Shown: positions 8,118-16,582, counted from the first letter of the stretch. The stretch: 23,512 nt of DNA from Chitinophagaceae bacterium (GCA_025455665.1 JALOMC010000005.1:1-23512), one strand, 5' to 3'. A program made the numbers and translations. Notes: a model not told the origin generated them from the letters alone.

Positions 8118-9065
8118 ATGAGCCTTCAGGCAAGAATTTTTTCGGGCACAGGTTCTCGCTACCTGGCCGAAAAAATAGCGCAGAATTTCGGGATTGAACT
8201 TGGGCACGTGAACGTGCAGCGCTTTAGCGACGGCGAAATCGGCGTCGAATTTTTAGAAAGCATTCGTGGCGACTATGTGTTTTTGGTGCAGGGCACTTTT
8301 GCCCCGGCCGACAACCTGATGGAGCTGCTGCTGATGATTGACGCAGCCCGCCGGGCTTCGGCTTACAAGGTCATTGCTGTGATTCCGTATTATGGCTATG
8401 CCCGCCAAGACCGGAAAGACAGACCCCGGGTAGCGATTGGCAGCAAGCTGATGGCCAACATGATTACGGCAGCCGGCGCCGACCGTGTGATTACCATGGA
8501 CCTGCATGCGCCGCAAATTCAAGGCTATTTCGATATTCCTGTCGACCATCTCGATTCGTCGGCCGTTTTCATCCCCTTTATAGAAAAGCTGCATCTGCCC
8601 AACCTCACTTTTGCCGCCCCCGATGTGGGCAGTACCAACCGTGTGCGTGAAGTGGCCAGCTTCTTCAATGCCGAAATGGTGATATGCGATAAGCATCGCA
8701 AGCGGGCCAATGAAATAGCCAGTATGACTGTGATAGGCGATGTAGCCGGCCGCGATGTGGTGTTGATTGACGACATCTGCGATACCGGCGGCACCCTGGC
8801 CAAAAGTGCATCGCTGCTGAAAGAGAAAGGGGCCCGAACTGTGCGTGCCTTTTGCACCCACCCGGTGCTCAGCGGCAAGGCGTTTGACAACATTGGTAAC
8901 AGCGTACTGGAGGAGCTGGTGGTAACCGATACAATCCCGCTTCGCGAAGGTGCGCCGGCAAAAATTACGGTTACAAGTGTGGCCGATCTGTTTGCCATTG
9001 CCATCCGGAACGCCTGGGAAAACAAGAGCATCCACAGCCTGTTTGTGCACAGCCATCGTAAGTAG
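8118..9065 (+). CDS. prs: ribose-phosphate pyrophosphokinase (PRPP synthase)
   Basis: Makes PRPP from ribose 5-phosphate and ATP for purine, pyrimidine, NAD, His and Trp synthesis; cytosolic. The 315-residue length from the ATG at 8118 is normal for class I enzymes. Visible motifs are the ATP-binding PYYGYARQDRK at 90-100, the catalytic flexible loop around K192-R196, and the PRPP-binding loop DDICDTGGTL at 218-227. The frame stays open for 175 codons upstream, but that part runs antisense to radC, lacks any PRPP synthase similarity and would exceed family length, so the internal ATG is taken. A promoter-like site lies about 60 nt upstream. In many Bacteroidota prs is followed by the L25 ribosomal protein gene; here it is not. 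Confidence 0.96.
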   Translation: MSLQARIFSGTGSRYLAEKIAQNFGIELGHVNVQRFSDGEIGVEFLESIRGDYVFLVQGTFAPADNLMELLLMIDAARRASAYKVIAVIPYYGYARQDRKDRPRVAIGSKLMANMITAAGADRVITMDLHAPQIQGYFDIPVDHLDSSAVFIPFIEKLHLPNLTFAAPDVGSTNRVREVASFFNAEMVICDKHRKRANEIASMTVIGDVAGRDVVLIDDICDTGGTLAKSASLLKEKGARTVRAFCTHPVLSGKAFDNIGNSVLEELVVTDTIPLREGAPAKITVTSVADLFAIAIRNAWENKSIHSLFVHSHRK

Positions 9066-9345
9066 GGTGTGTGTGGCAGCCGGGCCTGTGCACCGCAGGC
9101 CATGGGCCGCCGGATGGAAGCGAATACCCCTGTGGAGGCTTTGTGCGCAGGCCCATGTGCAGGAGTAGCAGCGTACAGCCGGTACTGTAGCCGGGCAGGC
9201 GTACTGTAGATGCCGGCCCCTCTTTCATTGTTTTTTACAAAAATGTTTTGCGCAGCTGTCGGTAGTGAATATTCTGGCGGCAGAAAGTGTGCCTGCTGGC
9301 CTTGTAGTGGCTATGCCGCTACTTAAGTTGCGGTACCTGCTGCTG
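9066..9345. other. 280-bp convergent intergenic region with two hairpins
   Basis: Between prs and the DUF819 gene, which face each other. It holds a hairpin at 9083-9101 (GGCCTG / CAGGCC) and one at 9304-9322 (GTAGTGGC / GCCGCTAC, one wobble, 3-nt loop). Neither is followed by a strong T-run. A 9-nt direct repeat GTACTGTAG occurs near 9190 and 9208. I see no gene in it. Confidence 0.5.
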
Positions 9346-10593
9346 CTAGCGGCTGGCCCATGCCATCATTATGCCGCACAGGTAGGCGCCCCAGGTGCCA
9401 ATGGCATAGCCCAGCACGGCCAGTAATACGCCCACTGGTGCCAGCACCGGCGAAAAGGCGGCGGCTACCACGGGTGCACTGGCTGGCCCGCCTATATTGG
9501 CCTGGCTGCCCACCGCTACAAAAAAGAAAGGTGCTTTGATAAGCCTGGCCACGCCAATCATGATGAGGATGTGAAAGGCTAACCAGGTGAAGGCAACCAG
9601 CAAAATGCCGGGATTATCGGCAATGGCGAAGATGTTCATTTGCATACCAAGGGTGGCAATGAGCACGTACAGCAACAGGGTGCCGGTTTTGGAAGCACCT
9701 ACATGATTGAGCTGGCGGGCACGTGTAAATGAGAGTGCCAGCCCTGCCACCGTGGCTATGAGAATGAGCCAAAAGAATTTATTGGTAAGACTGTAGCGCT
9801 CCAGCGACGGGGCTGCCGCTTTGATGGCCGGGGCTATCCAATCGGCTACCCAATGCCCGAGGCCGGTGATGCCAAAACCGATGCCGGCTATCAGTACCAT
9901 GTGGGTGAGGCTGGGAATGCGATCGCTTTGCGCATGATACGTTTCCATTTTTTGCTGCAGTTGGCTGATGGCGCTGCTGTCGGCTTTTAACCACCTATCG
10001 ATGCGCTGGCTGATGCTGGCCCCGTATAGCAAAAAGGCCATCCACACGTAGGCAGTTATCACATCTACAGTGACCATGGCGCTGAAGAGCTGTTCATTGA
10101 TGCCGAATATTTCTTTCATGGCTGCCTGATTGGCGCCACCACCAATCCAGCTGCCGGCAATGGCGGTAAGGCCTCGCCAGGTAGCGTTGGGGCCTTCGCC
10201 ACCCACGATGCCGGGGTCGATGTACGAAAACAACCACACCGCCAGTGGCCCGCCCAGCATCACACCGGCCGAGCCTACCAAAAACATCAGCAGGGCTTTG
10301 CCGCCCAACTTGCGCACCGCCGGAATATCAACGGTAATGGTAAGCAGTACCAGGCTGGTGGGTAGCAGGTAATCTCGCACCACGGGGTACAGCGAGGAGC
10401 TTTTACCATCTATGATGCCAAAAGAATTGAAAAGCGATGGCAGAAAATAGCAAAGCAAGAGGGCGGGAACAACCCGATAGAATTTTACCCAAAATGGGTG
10501 CTTGCTATTATTGCTGACAAACACAAATGCCAAAATGCTCATGAGCAGGCCCAGCACGACTGCATCGTTGGAAATGATGGCTAAGAAAGGCAT
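9346..10593 (-). CDS. DUF819 family integral membrane protein
   Basis: Membrane protein of 415 residues with about ten hydrophobic segments, matching the DUF819 (YjcL-like) family. Family features seen are the glycine-rich SWIGGGANQAAMKEIFG near 155 and the repeated small-residue helices near the C-terminus (ANIGGPASAPVVAAAF), arranged like a two-repeat transporter fold. Function is not established for the family; a transporter is a reasonable guess. The start is the ATG at 10593. It follows the TonB-dependent receptor on the same strand with a 48-nt gap and no clear terminator, so the two could be cotranscribed, and this protein might handle the cytoplasmic-membrane step for whatever the receptor imports. 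That link is only inferred from position. Confidence 0.88.
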   Translation of the reverse strand: MPFLAIISNDAVVLGLLMSILAFVFVSNNSKHPFWVKFYRVVPALLLCYFLPSLFNSFGIIDGKSSSLYPVVRDYLLPTSLVLLTITVDIPAVRKLGGKALLMFLVGSAGVMLGGPLAVWLFSYIDPGIVGGEGPNATWRGLTAIAGSWIGGGANQAAMKEIFGINEQLFSAMVTVDVITAYVWMAFLLYGASISQRIDRWLKADSSAISQLQQKMETYHAQSDRIPSLTHMVLIAGIGFGITGLGHWVADWIAPAIKAAAPSLERYSLTNKFFWLILIATVAGLALSFTRARQLNHVGASKTGTLLLYVLIATLGMQMNIFAIADNPGILLVAFTWLAFHILIMIGVARLIKAPFFFVAVGSQANIGGPASAPVVAAAFSPVLAPVGVLLAVLGYAIGTWGAYLCGIMMAWASR

Positions 10594-10641
10594 GCAGCAT
10601 AATTAGCTGTTTTGGCCCGCCCGGCAAAATAGATGCCTGGG

Positions 10642-13017
10642 CTAAAATTTAAAGTTCCAGGTGACGCTGGGTATGATGGGAAACAGTGATACCTGGAATG
10701 CCTTTACCTGCTGCGTGCCTTGCAGCGGGTCGCCTTCCTGATCGAAATAGATGAAATAAGGATTGAGCCTGCTGTATACGTTGTAAAAACTAAAGACCCA
10801 GGTGCTTTTGAAACGCTTGGTGCTATTGGGTTTTGGGGTATAGGTAGCACTGATGTCGGCCCGGTGATAACTGGGCAGGCGGTAAGCATTCAGCCGGCTG
10901 AACTCTTGCGTAAGCACGCCGCCTACCAGGTAAAACCGTTCGGGGAAAGTAGCTGCGTTGCCGGTACCGTACACAAACACAGCACCCAGCTTCCATTTGG
11001 GATGCAGGTTGTAGTTGGCCACTATGCTCAGGTCGTGCCGGCGGTCGTATTTGGCCGGGTACTTCATGCCGGCATTGAGGCTGTCAAACTGGCGCCAGGT
11101 CCAGCTAAGGGTGTAGCCAATCCAACCGGTGAGGCGGCCACGGGTTTTATTGATAAACAGCTCCATGCCGTAGCTCCAGCCGCGGCCAAACGTAAAGTCT
11201 TCTTCAGGATCGTTTAGCGATGGAGTAAAGCCCTCGCGGTACTCTATCTGGTTCAACATGTTTTTGTAGTACACCTCGATGGATGTTTCAAACATGTTGT
11301 CTTTAAAATTGTGAAAGTATCCGGCGGCATACTGCCATCCTTCTTGTGGCCGTACGCGGTAGGTGCTGGGCACCCACAAATCGGTAGGCAGTGTAGTGCC
11401 GCTATTGGTAGCCAGGTGTATATACTGCAGGTTGCGGGTGATGGCTGCTTTAAAGCTGTTGTTATCGCCCAGGCTATAGCGCATGGTCAGGCGGGGCTCA
11501 ATGCCGCCATAGGTTTTCACATTGCGGCCGCGTCCGTACCAGGTACTGTCCAGGTTATTGCCAAACGCATCTTTGGTATACCGCCAGTACGGGCCTACCT
11601 GCGAAAAACCGCTGGCCCGAATGCCTGCCCCGATGCGGAGTTTTTTGCTCACGTCCCAATCGTCTTGAATGTAGGCCGCATACTCCCGGGCATATTTTTC
11701 GCCCGTGTTGGCCGGGCTAAAATTGGTACTGCCCTGGCTGCCGCTTACCTGGTTGGGCAAAAAACTGTGATAGGTGTATTGCACGCCAAACTTCACTTTG
11801 TGCTCAGGTACGGGGTAGTAGTCAAAGTCAATCTTGGCATTCAGGTCGCGGATGCCACTGGACAGCATGAAGCGGAAGTCATTTTGTGAGGCATCGAACT
11901 TGAACTTATAATCGTTGTACACCAGCGTGGTGTTGGCAAATAAGCGTCGGTTGAAAACGTGGTTCCAGCGCAGCGTAGCAGTGCTGTTTCCCCAGGGTAT
12001 GCTGGTGTTGAAGGCTCGTTCGCGGTTGCGAAAATCAAATACATCGCGGCCAAAGTACCCGCTCAAAAAAAGCCGGTCCTTGGGTCCTAGCCGAAAGTTC
12101 ATTTTCGCATTCAGATCGTAGAAATAGTAGCCGCTGCCATACAGGTTGGCATCGGGCCGTATAAAGGGGCGCACCAGCACATCTACATAGGTGCGGCGTG
12201 CCGCCACTATAAAGGAGCTTTTCCCTTTTTCGATGGGGCCCTGTGCAGAAATGCGAGAGGCAATATTGCCAATGCCACCTTCTACTTCATAGGCCTGATT
12301 GTTGCCATCTTTCATGGTTACATCCACCACACTACTCAGGCGCCCCCCATACTGTGCAGGCATGCCACCTTTTATCAGGCTTACATTTTTGATTGCATCG
12401 CCATTAAAAATGGAAAAGAAGCCGAACAGGTGTCCGGTGTTGTACACCACTGCATCATCCAGTACAATCAGGTTTTGGTCGGGGCCGCCGCCGCGTACAT
12501 ACAGGCCGGCATTTCCCTCGCCGGCATTGCGTACGCCGGGCAATAGTTGCAGTGCTTTCAGCACGTCTACCTCGCCCAAAAAGGCCGGCACTTGTTTGAT
12601 GCGCTCCATGCTTAGCTCCACCTTTCCCATTTGTGCCGATTGCACGGCATTTTCTTTACGGCGGCCCACTATTGTTACGGCAGTATTGTAGTAGCTGGCT
12701 GGCACCAACTGTATATCCAGCTGCTGGCTGCTATCGGCTTGTATTTGTATACGTTTGGGAGCATAGCCTACATAAGAGGCCACCAGTTCCACGGTGCCTT
12801 TTTCGGTAGTAATGGAGTAAAAGCCGTAGGCATTGCTGCTAACGCCGCGACCGCTGGGCTGCAGCGCCACGCTGGCGCCCTGCAGGCTCTCGCCGGTCAG
12901 CGAGTCCTTTATAAATCCACTGAGGCTCACCCGAAATGCTTGCTGGGCACCTGCCCTGAGCGATAGCAAACAACAGCAAAGGCCTGCCAAAAGGGTAAAA
13001 AATAAGCAGCGACGCAT
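10642..13017 (-). CDS. TonB-dependent receptor with N-terminal carboxypeptidase-like domain
   Basis: Outer-membrane active transporter of 791 residues. An N-terminal signal peptide (about 1-24, ending AGA-Q) is followed by a carboxypeptidase-D regulatory-like Ig domain (about 30-105: FIKDSLTGESLQGASV ... ASYVGYAPKRI). A plug domain follows (about 125-225, with LYVRGGGPDQN and GGRLSSVVDV), then a long beta-barrel ending in WNFKF with terminal Phe. The start is the ATG at 13017; an in-frame GTG at 13050 would lie in the T-run of the upstream terminator and is rejected. There is no SusD gene beside it and the length is shorter than a typical SusC, so a metal, siderophore, vitamin or peptide ligand is as likely as a glycan. 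The upstream DUF3347 gene ends 51 nt before it, separated by a terminator. Confidence 0.95.
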   Translation of the reverse strand: MRRCLFFTLLAGLCCCLLSLRAGAQQAFRVSLSGFIKDSLTGESLQGASVALQPSGRGVSSNAYGFYSITTEKGTVELVASYVGYAPKRIQIQADSSQQLDIQLVPASYYNTAVTIVGRRKENAVQSAQMGKVELSMERIKQVPAFLGEVDVLKALQLLPGVRNAGEGNAGLYVRGGGPDQNLIVLDDAVVYNTGHLFGFFSIFNGDAIKNVSLIKGGMPAQYGGRLSSVVDVTMKDGNNQAYEVEGGIGNIASRISAQGPIEKGKSSFIVAARRTYVDVLVRPFIRPDANLYGSGYYFYDLNAKMNFRLGPKDRLFLSGYFGRDVFDFRNRERAFNTSIPWGNSTATLRWNHVFNRRLFANTTLVYNDYKFKFDASQNDFRFMLSSGIRDLNAKIDFDYYPVPEHKVKFGVQYTYHSFLPNQVSGSQGSTNFSPANTGEKYAREYAAYIQDDWDVSKKLRIGAGIRASGFSQVGPYWRYTKDAFGNNLDSTWYGRGRNVKTYGGIEPRLTMRYSLGDNNSFKAAITRNLQYIHLATNSGTTLPTDLWVPSTYRVRPQEGWQYAAGYFHNFKDNMFETSIEVYYKNMLNQIEYREGFTPSLNDPEEDFTFGRGWSYGMELFINKTRGRLTGWIGYTLSWTWRQFDSLNAGMKYPAKYDRRHDLSIVANYNLHPKWKLGAVFVYGTGNAATFPERFYLVGGVLTQEFSRLNAYRLPSYHRADISATYTPKPNSTKRFKSTWVFSFYNVYSRLNPYFIYFDQEGDPLQGTQQVKAFQVSLFPIIPSVTWNFKF

Positions 13018-13050
13018 GGTAAGTGGCCGGTAGGCCGGCAGTAGCAACAC

Positions 13051-13076
13051 AAAAAAAGCCCGATAGTTCAGGGCTT
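13051..13076 (-). terminator. intrinsic terminator overlapping the DUF3347 stop codon
   Basis: On the minus strand AAGCCC and GGGCTT form a 6-bp stem with a 9-nt loop, followed directly by a run of seven T. The TGA stop of the DUF3347 gene (13068-13070) lies in the loop. It should limit read-through into the TonB-dependent receptor gene 50 nt further on. Confidence 0.65.
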
Positions 13077-13661
13077 GATGGAGATGGAATCGATAACACT
13101 ACCGCATGCTGGCATTGACTGGCCCATATAAGGGTTGCTGATAGCAGGGCCGTCGCTCAGCCAATTGGCACCTGCATTGTCAAACGCCATGGGGCAAAAT
13201 TGTTGGTACACGGTGGCACCCTTGTATTGGGTGGTGCGTAGCAGGTCAAAAAGCAGGTCGCTCACCACCTGAAGCTGCTTTCGCTGCTCGGTCATGGTAG
13301 GCGAGCTACGCATGTTGGCAGCAGCCTTCAGCATGTTTTGCTGCAAGGTGGTTGCCAGCTTTATCAGGTTGCTGTCGGCTTTCATTTGTTTTACAGGCAG
13401 CTCAAGCACAGCTTTTTCAAAAGCCTCGGCACTTGCAGCCACCTGGCTGCTGTCATCTTTTGCCAAAGGGCCGGTAAGCTTGTAGTAAGCTTGAAGGCTG
13501 ACGGTAAGTGCGGCCGAAAAAGCGTCGGTACTGTCGGTTAGTTGCATGGGTGTGTCCGGGGTGCTTTCTTTCTCTGCGGTTCTTCCTTTGATTACAAAAA
13601 AGAAAAACCCATACCCCGCAATAGCCAACAGGAAAAGCACTGCAAGTATTTTCCTTTCCAT
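13068..13661 (-). CDS. DUF3347 domain-containing membrane-anchored protein
   Basis: Protein of 197 residues from the ATG at 13661. An N-terminal hydrophobic segment (about 5-24) anchors it in the inner membrane or acts as an uncleaved signal; the rest should be periplasmic. Residues about 45-145 are helical. The C-terminal YQQFCPMAF ... GANWLS ... NPYMG ... CG block is the hallmark of DUF3347, a domain common in Bacteroidota and often found beside or inside copper/heavy-metal efflux adaptors. C156, M158, M179, M183 and C186 could form a soft-metal site. A longer start at 13742 is in frame, but the -7 box four bases before 13661 favours the shorter form. The stop codon sits inside its own terminator. 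Metal binding is an inference. Confidence 0.8.
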   Translation of the reverse strand: MERKILAVLFLLAIAGYGFFFFVIKGRTAEKESTPDTPMQLTDSTDAFSAALTVSLQAYYKLTGPLAKDDSSQVAASAEAFEKAVLELPVKQMKADSNLIKLATTLQQNMLKAAANMRSSPTMTEQRKQLQVVSDLLFDLLRTTQYKGATVYQQFCPMAFDNAGANWLSDGPAISNPYMGQSMPACGSVIDSISIKP

Positions 13662-13665
13662 GCCG

Positions 13666-13673
13666 CAAATGTA
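13666..13673 (-). promoter_or_regulatory. -7 box of DUF3347 gene, leaderless start predicted
   Basis: Minus-strand TACATTTG is a perfect TAnnTTTG match and lies four bases before the ATG at 13661. In this phylum transcription starts a few bases after the box, so the mRNA would begin at or next to the start codon. Confidence 0.5.
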
Positions 13674-13722
13674 GGGGGCGCATCCTATCAATGGTACAAC
13701 AATACTCTTAAAACCGCCCATG

Positions 13723-13757
13723 AAGGGACAGCGGGTGAGCATGCCATGCCGTCCCTT
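13723..13757. repeat. inverted repeat overlapping the ABC-F promoter
   Basis: Arms AAGGGAC (13723-13729) and GTCCCTT (13751-13757) with 21 nt between, abutting the -7 box of the ABC-F gene. The location suits an operator; the half-sites are about 28 bp apart centre to centre. Confidence 0.35.
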
Positions 13758-13764
13758 ACTTTTG
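13757..13764 (+). promoter_or_regulatory. -7 box of ABC-F gene, leaderless start predicted
   Basis: TACTTTTG is a perfect TAnnTTTG match ending four bases before the ATG at 13769. No TTG is seen at the normal -33 distance. The spacing is the same as for the divergent DUF3347 gene. Confidence 0.5.
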
Positions 13765-13768
13765 CCGC

Positions 13769-15754
13769 ATGCTGGCGGGTTTCAATAATCTCACTTTCGA
13801 GTTTGGTGCACGGGTCATTGTTCAAAATGCTACGTGGCATATTCATCCTAACGAACGCATTGGGCTGATCGGGTACAATGGTACTGGCAAATCGACCCTG
13901 CTACGGGTGCTGGTAGGTGAGTACCAGCCCAGTGCCGGCAGCGTGGAGAGGGGCCGCAATGTGCGTATCGGTTTTTTGCACCAGGACCTGCTGAGCCAGG
14001 AAATAGAGAAGCCGGTGCTGCAGGTGGCGATGGATGCTTTTGACGAGGCAAGAAGGGTAGAGCAGGAGCTTCGGCAGCTAGAGCAGCAGTTGGAAAAGGA
14101 CAGCAGCAACGAAGGCCTGCTGCACCGGTATGCTGAAGTGCTGCACGATTTTGAAATAGCCGGCGGCTACAGCATGCAACACCAGAGCGAAGAAGTGCTG
14201 CACGGCCTTGGCTTTAGCACCGAAGAGTTTGAAAAACCCTTTAACCAGTTTAGTGGTGGCTGGCGCATGCGGGTGCTGTTGGCAAAGCTGATCCTGCAAA
14301 AGCCCGATATCCTGCTGTTGGACGAACCTACTAACCACCTTGATTTGCCCTCGATTGAATGGCTTGAGAAATACCTGCAGCATTATCCCGGCAGCGTGGT
14401 GATTGTGAGCCATGATAAGTTTTTTTTGAACCGCATGGTGACCAAGGTGGTAGAGCTGTACCAACAGGAACTGCACTTTTACACCGGCGACTTTGATTTT
14501 TATGAGCGGGAAAAGGCAGAGCGGATTGCACTGCAAAAGCGGGCTTTTGAAAATCAGCAAGATTATATACGGCAGCAAGAGCGTTTTATAGAACGCTTCA
14601 AAGCCAAGGCTACCAAAGCAGCACAGGCGCAAAGTGCGATGAAACGGCTGGAAAAGCTGGATCGGATTGAAGATGTGGAATTGGAGCGACCCAATATTAA
14701 AATCAACTTTTTGATAGGGCAGCAGCCCGGCCGCACCATTTGTACGCTCAAGCAGGTAAGCAAAAAGTTTGGTCCTATTGAAATACTGCGCCACACGGGT
14801 GCCGAAATATTGCGGGGCGATAAAGTAGCCCTGATTGGGGCCAACGGCAAGGGTAAATCCACCCTGCTTCGTATTATAGCCGGCACCGAGACTTTTGAGG
14901 GCGAACGCATTTGGGGGCACAACGTGCAGGATGCTTTTTACGCCCAGCACCAGCTGGAGGCCCTGAATGTAGAAAACAACGTGCTGGACGAAATGGCTAC
15001 CAGCCGGGCAGGAAAGACAGAGCTGGAGTACCGCAGCCTGTTGGGGTGTTTCTTGTTCAGTGGCGAAGAGGTGGAGAAAAAGATCAAAGTGCTGAGCGGA
15101 GGCGAAAAAGCCCGGGTGGCTTTGGCCAAAACTATTGTGAGTAAAGCTAACTTTTTGCTGCTGGATGAACCGACCAACCACCTGGACATGCACAGCGTGG
15201 AACTGCTGATAGAAGCACTGAACCGATACGAGGGAACTCTTATCATCGTCAGTCACGATCGGTATTTTATTTCCCGAACGGCGAATGTGTTTTGGGAAAT
15301 CATCGATCACCAGATCCGCGAATTCAGAGGCACCTACCAGGAATACCTGGAGTGGAAAGAGAAGTTGCAGCAAAGTGCAATGGATGCAGGCATGGCGGTA
15401 TCACCTGTAGCCACTTTAGTGGAGGCTGCACCAGCTTTGGCGGTGCCCCCTTTGCCTGCCGCCGCGGGTAAGGGCCGGCCAATCAATAAAGAGGTGCAAA
15501 AGGAGTATCAACGCCAGCAACGCCTTTTCGAAAAGATTGACCAGCAGCTGACCGATGTACGCCAGCGGCAGGCAGCAGCGACGGCCGAGTTGGCCGACCC
15601 GGCTGTGTATGCCGATAAACACCGCTTTTTGCAGGTAGAGCAATCGTATCAGCAGCTGAGCCTGCAGGTGCAGCAACTGGAAAAAGAAGCGGAGACCGCT
15701 TTTGAAAAGATGATGAGCCTTGAAGAAGAGCTGAAAGCGGGCCTGCCGGGCTAA
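13769..15754 (+). CDS. ABC-F family ATP-binding protein (Uup/EttA-like)
   Basis: Soluble double-ABC protein of 661 residues with no membrane segments. First ABC: Walker A GYNGTGKST at 35-43, signature FSGGW at 161-165, Walker B LLLDEPTNHLD at 182-192. An interdomain linker rich in charged and aromatic residues follows (about 235-320). Second ABC: Walker A GANGKGKST at 357-365, signature LSGGEKAR near 441, second LLLDEPTNHLD. A Pro/Ala-rich stretch near 545-560 leads to a C-terminal coiled coil (about 570-655), as in Uup-type proteins. ABC-F proteins act on the ribosome in translation or stall rescue, and some give antibiotic protection; nothing here shows resistance. It overlaps the convergent dipeptidase stop by 4 nt (CTAA). 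Confidence 0.95.
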   Translation: MLAGFNNLTFEFGARVIVQNATWHIHPNERIGLIGYNGTGKSTLLRVLVGEYQPSAGSVERGRNVRIGFLHQDLLSQEIEKPVLQVAMDAFDEARRVEQELRQLEQQLEKDSSNEGLLHRYAEVLHDFEIAGGYSMQHQSEEVLHGLGFSTEEFEKPFNQFSGGWRMRVLLAKLILQKPDILLLDEPTNHLDLPSIEWLEKYLQHYPGSVVIVSHDKFFLNRMVTKVVELYQQELHFYTGDFDFYEREKAERIALQKRAFENQQDYIRQQERFIERFKAKATKAAQAQSAMKRLEKLDRIEDVELERPNIKINFLIGQQPGRTICTLKQVSKKFGPIEILRHTGAEILRGDKVALIGANGKGKSTLLRIIAGTETFEGERIWGHNVQDAFYAQHQLEALNVENNVLDEMATSRAGKTELEYRSLLGCFLFSGEEVEKKIKVLSGGEKARVALAKTIVSKANFLLLDEPTNHLDMHSVELLIEALNRYEGTLIIVSHDRYFISRTANVFWEIIDHQIREFRGTYQEYLEWKEKLQQSAMDAGMAVSPVATLVEAAPALAVPPLPAAAGKGRPINKEVQKEYQRQQRLFEKIDQQLTDVRQRQAAATAELADPAVYADKHRFLQVEQSYQQLSLQVQQLEKEAETAFEKMMSLEEELKAGLPG

Positions 15755-16542
15755 CGCCGCACATGGTGGCGGCGCCAATGGTGCCGAAGTTGTTTGAACG
15801 AAAGATCCATCAGCGGGTAATTTTTTGGCTGTGGCAGGCTGTAATGCCACCACTCGGTAGGCAAGGCCACAAAACCTGCTGATTCCATGAGGTTTTTTAA
15901 TAAGGCCCTGTTTTTTATTACTTCTGAAGGTAGTTGGTCGAAGTCATGATGGGCCGTATCTGAAAAACTATCGAAACCGGTAGGCATGGCCAATGGCTGG
16001 CCGGTCTGCAAGTTGTACAAGGTCAAATCGACAGCTATGCCCCGATTGTGGCCGCTGCCGGTGGCCGGGTTGGCCGCATAGCGGTCGTCGGGCACTACTT
16101 CCCACATTTTCAGCGTTACGGCGTATGGCCGATAGGCGTCAAACACCCAAATTCCCAAGCCCATTTTGCTTAGCGAGTCGGCTACCCGCAGCAGTCGGGT
16201 GGCTGCTGCTGCCCGCAGGTAAGCGGCCGGGCGCTGGTACAATACCCTGCCGGTAAAGTTGTGCTTACCGGCGTACACCCATTGCGTCCGCAGATTGGGT
16301 ATGTACCCTTCCAGTGCTACCAGCCTTAGTGCCGGCTGCGAGTCGGCCTGCAGTTGCAACTGCTCGGGGGTAGTCGTCAGGGACAGGCCGTAGGGATTTT
16401 GCCCTTGGCCGGCAACAGCCACCCATTGGAGCGCAAACATGAGCATGGCGAACTGCCAAAAGTGCCGGCCTGCTGCCAATTGGGCCGAAAAACTGTTAAA
16501 ACACGCCGTATGTGACGGCTTAAGTATCCACATAGCTTCCAT
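15751..16542 (-). CDS. M15 family D-alanyl-D-alanine dipeptidase (VanX/DdpX-like)
   Basis: Zinc dipeptidase of 263 residues, full length for the M15D group that splits D-Ala-D-Ala. Zinc ligands H165 (GSGHNRG), D172 (IAVD) and H233 (EWWH) with catalytic E230, and R138 in DAYRP, correspond to the VanX active site. An N-terminal hydrophobic stretch (about 29-46, ending VAG-QG) indicates export, so it likely works in the periplasm on peptidoglycan-derived dipeptide rather than in vancomycin resistance; no vanH, vanA or VanRS genes are nearby. Start ATG 16542; an internal ATG near residue 33 is possible but would shorten the leader. It diverges from the RlpA-like gene, another envelope protein. 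Confidence 0.9.
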   Translation of the reverse strand: MEAMWILKPSHTACFNSFSAQLAAGRHFWQFAMLMFALQWVAVAGQGQNPYGLSLTTTPEQLQLQADSQPALRLVALEGYIPNLRTQWVYAGKHNFTGRVLYQRPAAYLRAAAATRLLRVADSLSKMGLGIWVFDAYRPYAVTLKMWEVVPDDRYAANPATGSGHNRGIAVDLTLYNLQTGQPLAMPTGFDSFSDTAHHDFDQLPSEVIKNRALLKNLMESAGFVALPTEWWHYSLPQPKNYPLMDLSFKQLRHHWRRHHVRR

Positions 16543-16582
16543 TTTCCGATTGTACTGGGTTTCTTTGCCCCGGTTTAGGTAT

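Noticed and set aside
10642..13017. SusC/SusD polysaccharide utilisation locus
   Set aside because: No SusD gene, glycoside hydrolase or sigma/anti-sigma pair is adjacent, and the receptor is shorter than usual SusC proteins.
13018..13050. GTG start extending the TonB receptor by 11 residues
   Set aside because: The GTG abuts the T-run of the DUF3347 terminator, and the ATG at 13017 opens a standard signal peptide.
14078..15373. 431-codon open frame antisense to the ABC-F gene
   Set aside because: Composition is a mirror of the ABC-F codons, it has no recognisable domain, and the plus-strand protein has every ABC-F motif.
15751..16542. Vancomycin resistance locus suggested by a VanX-like enzyme
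   Set aside because: No vanH, vanA-type ligase or VanRS genes are near, and the protein has an export signal, which fits a peptidoglycan recycling role.
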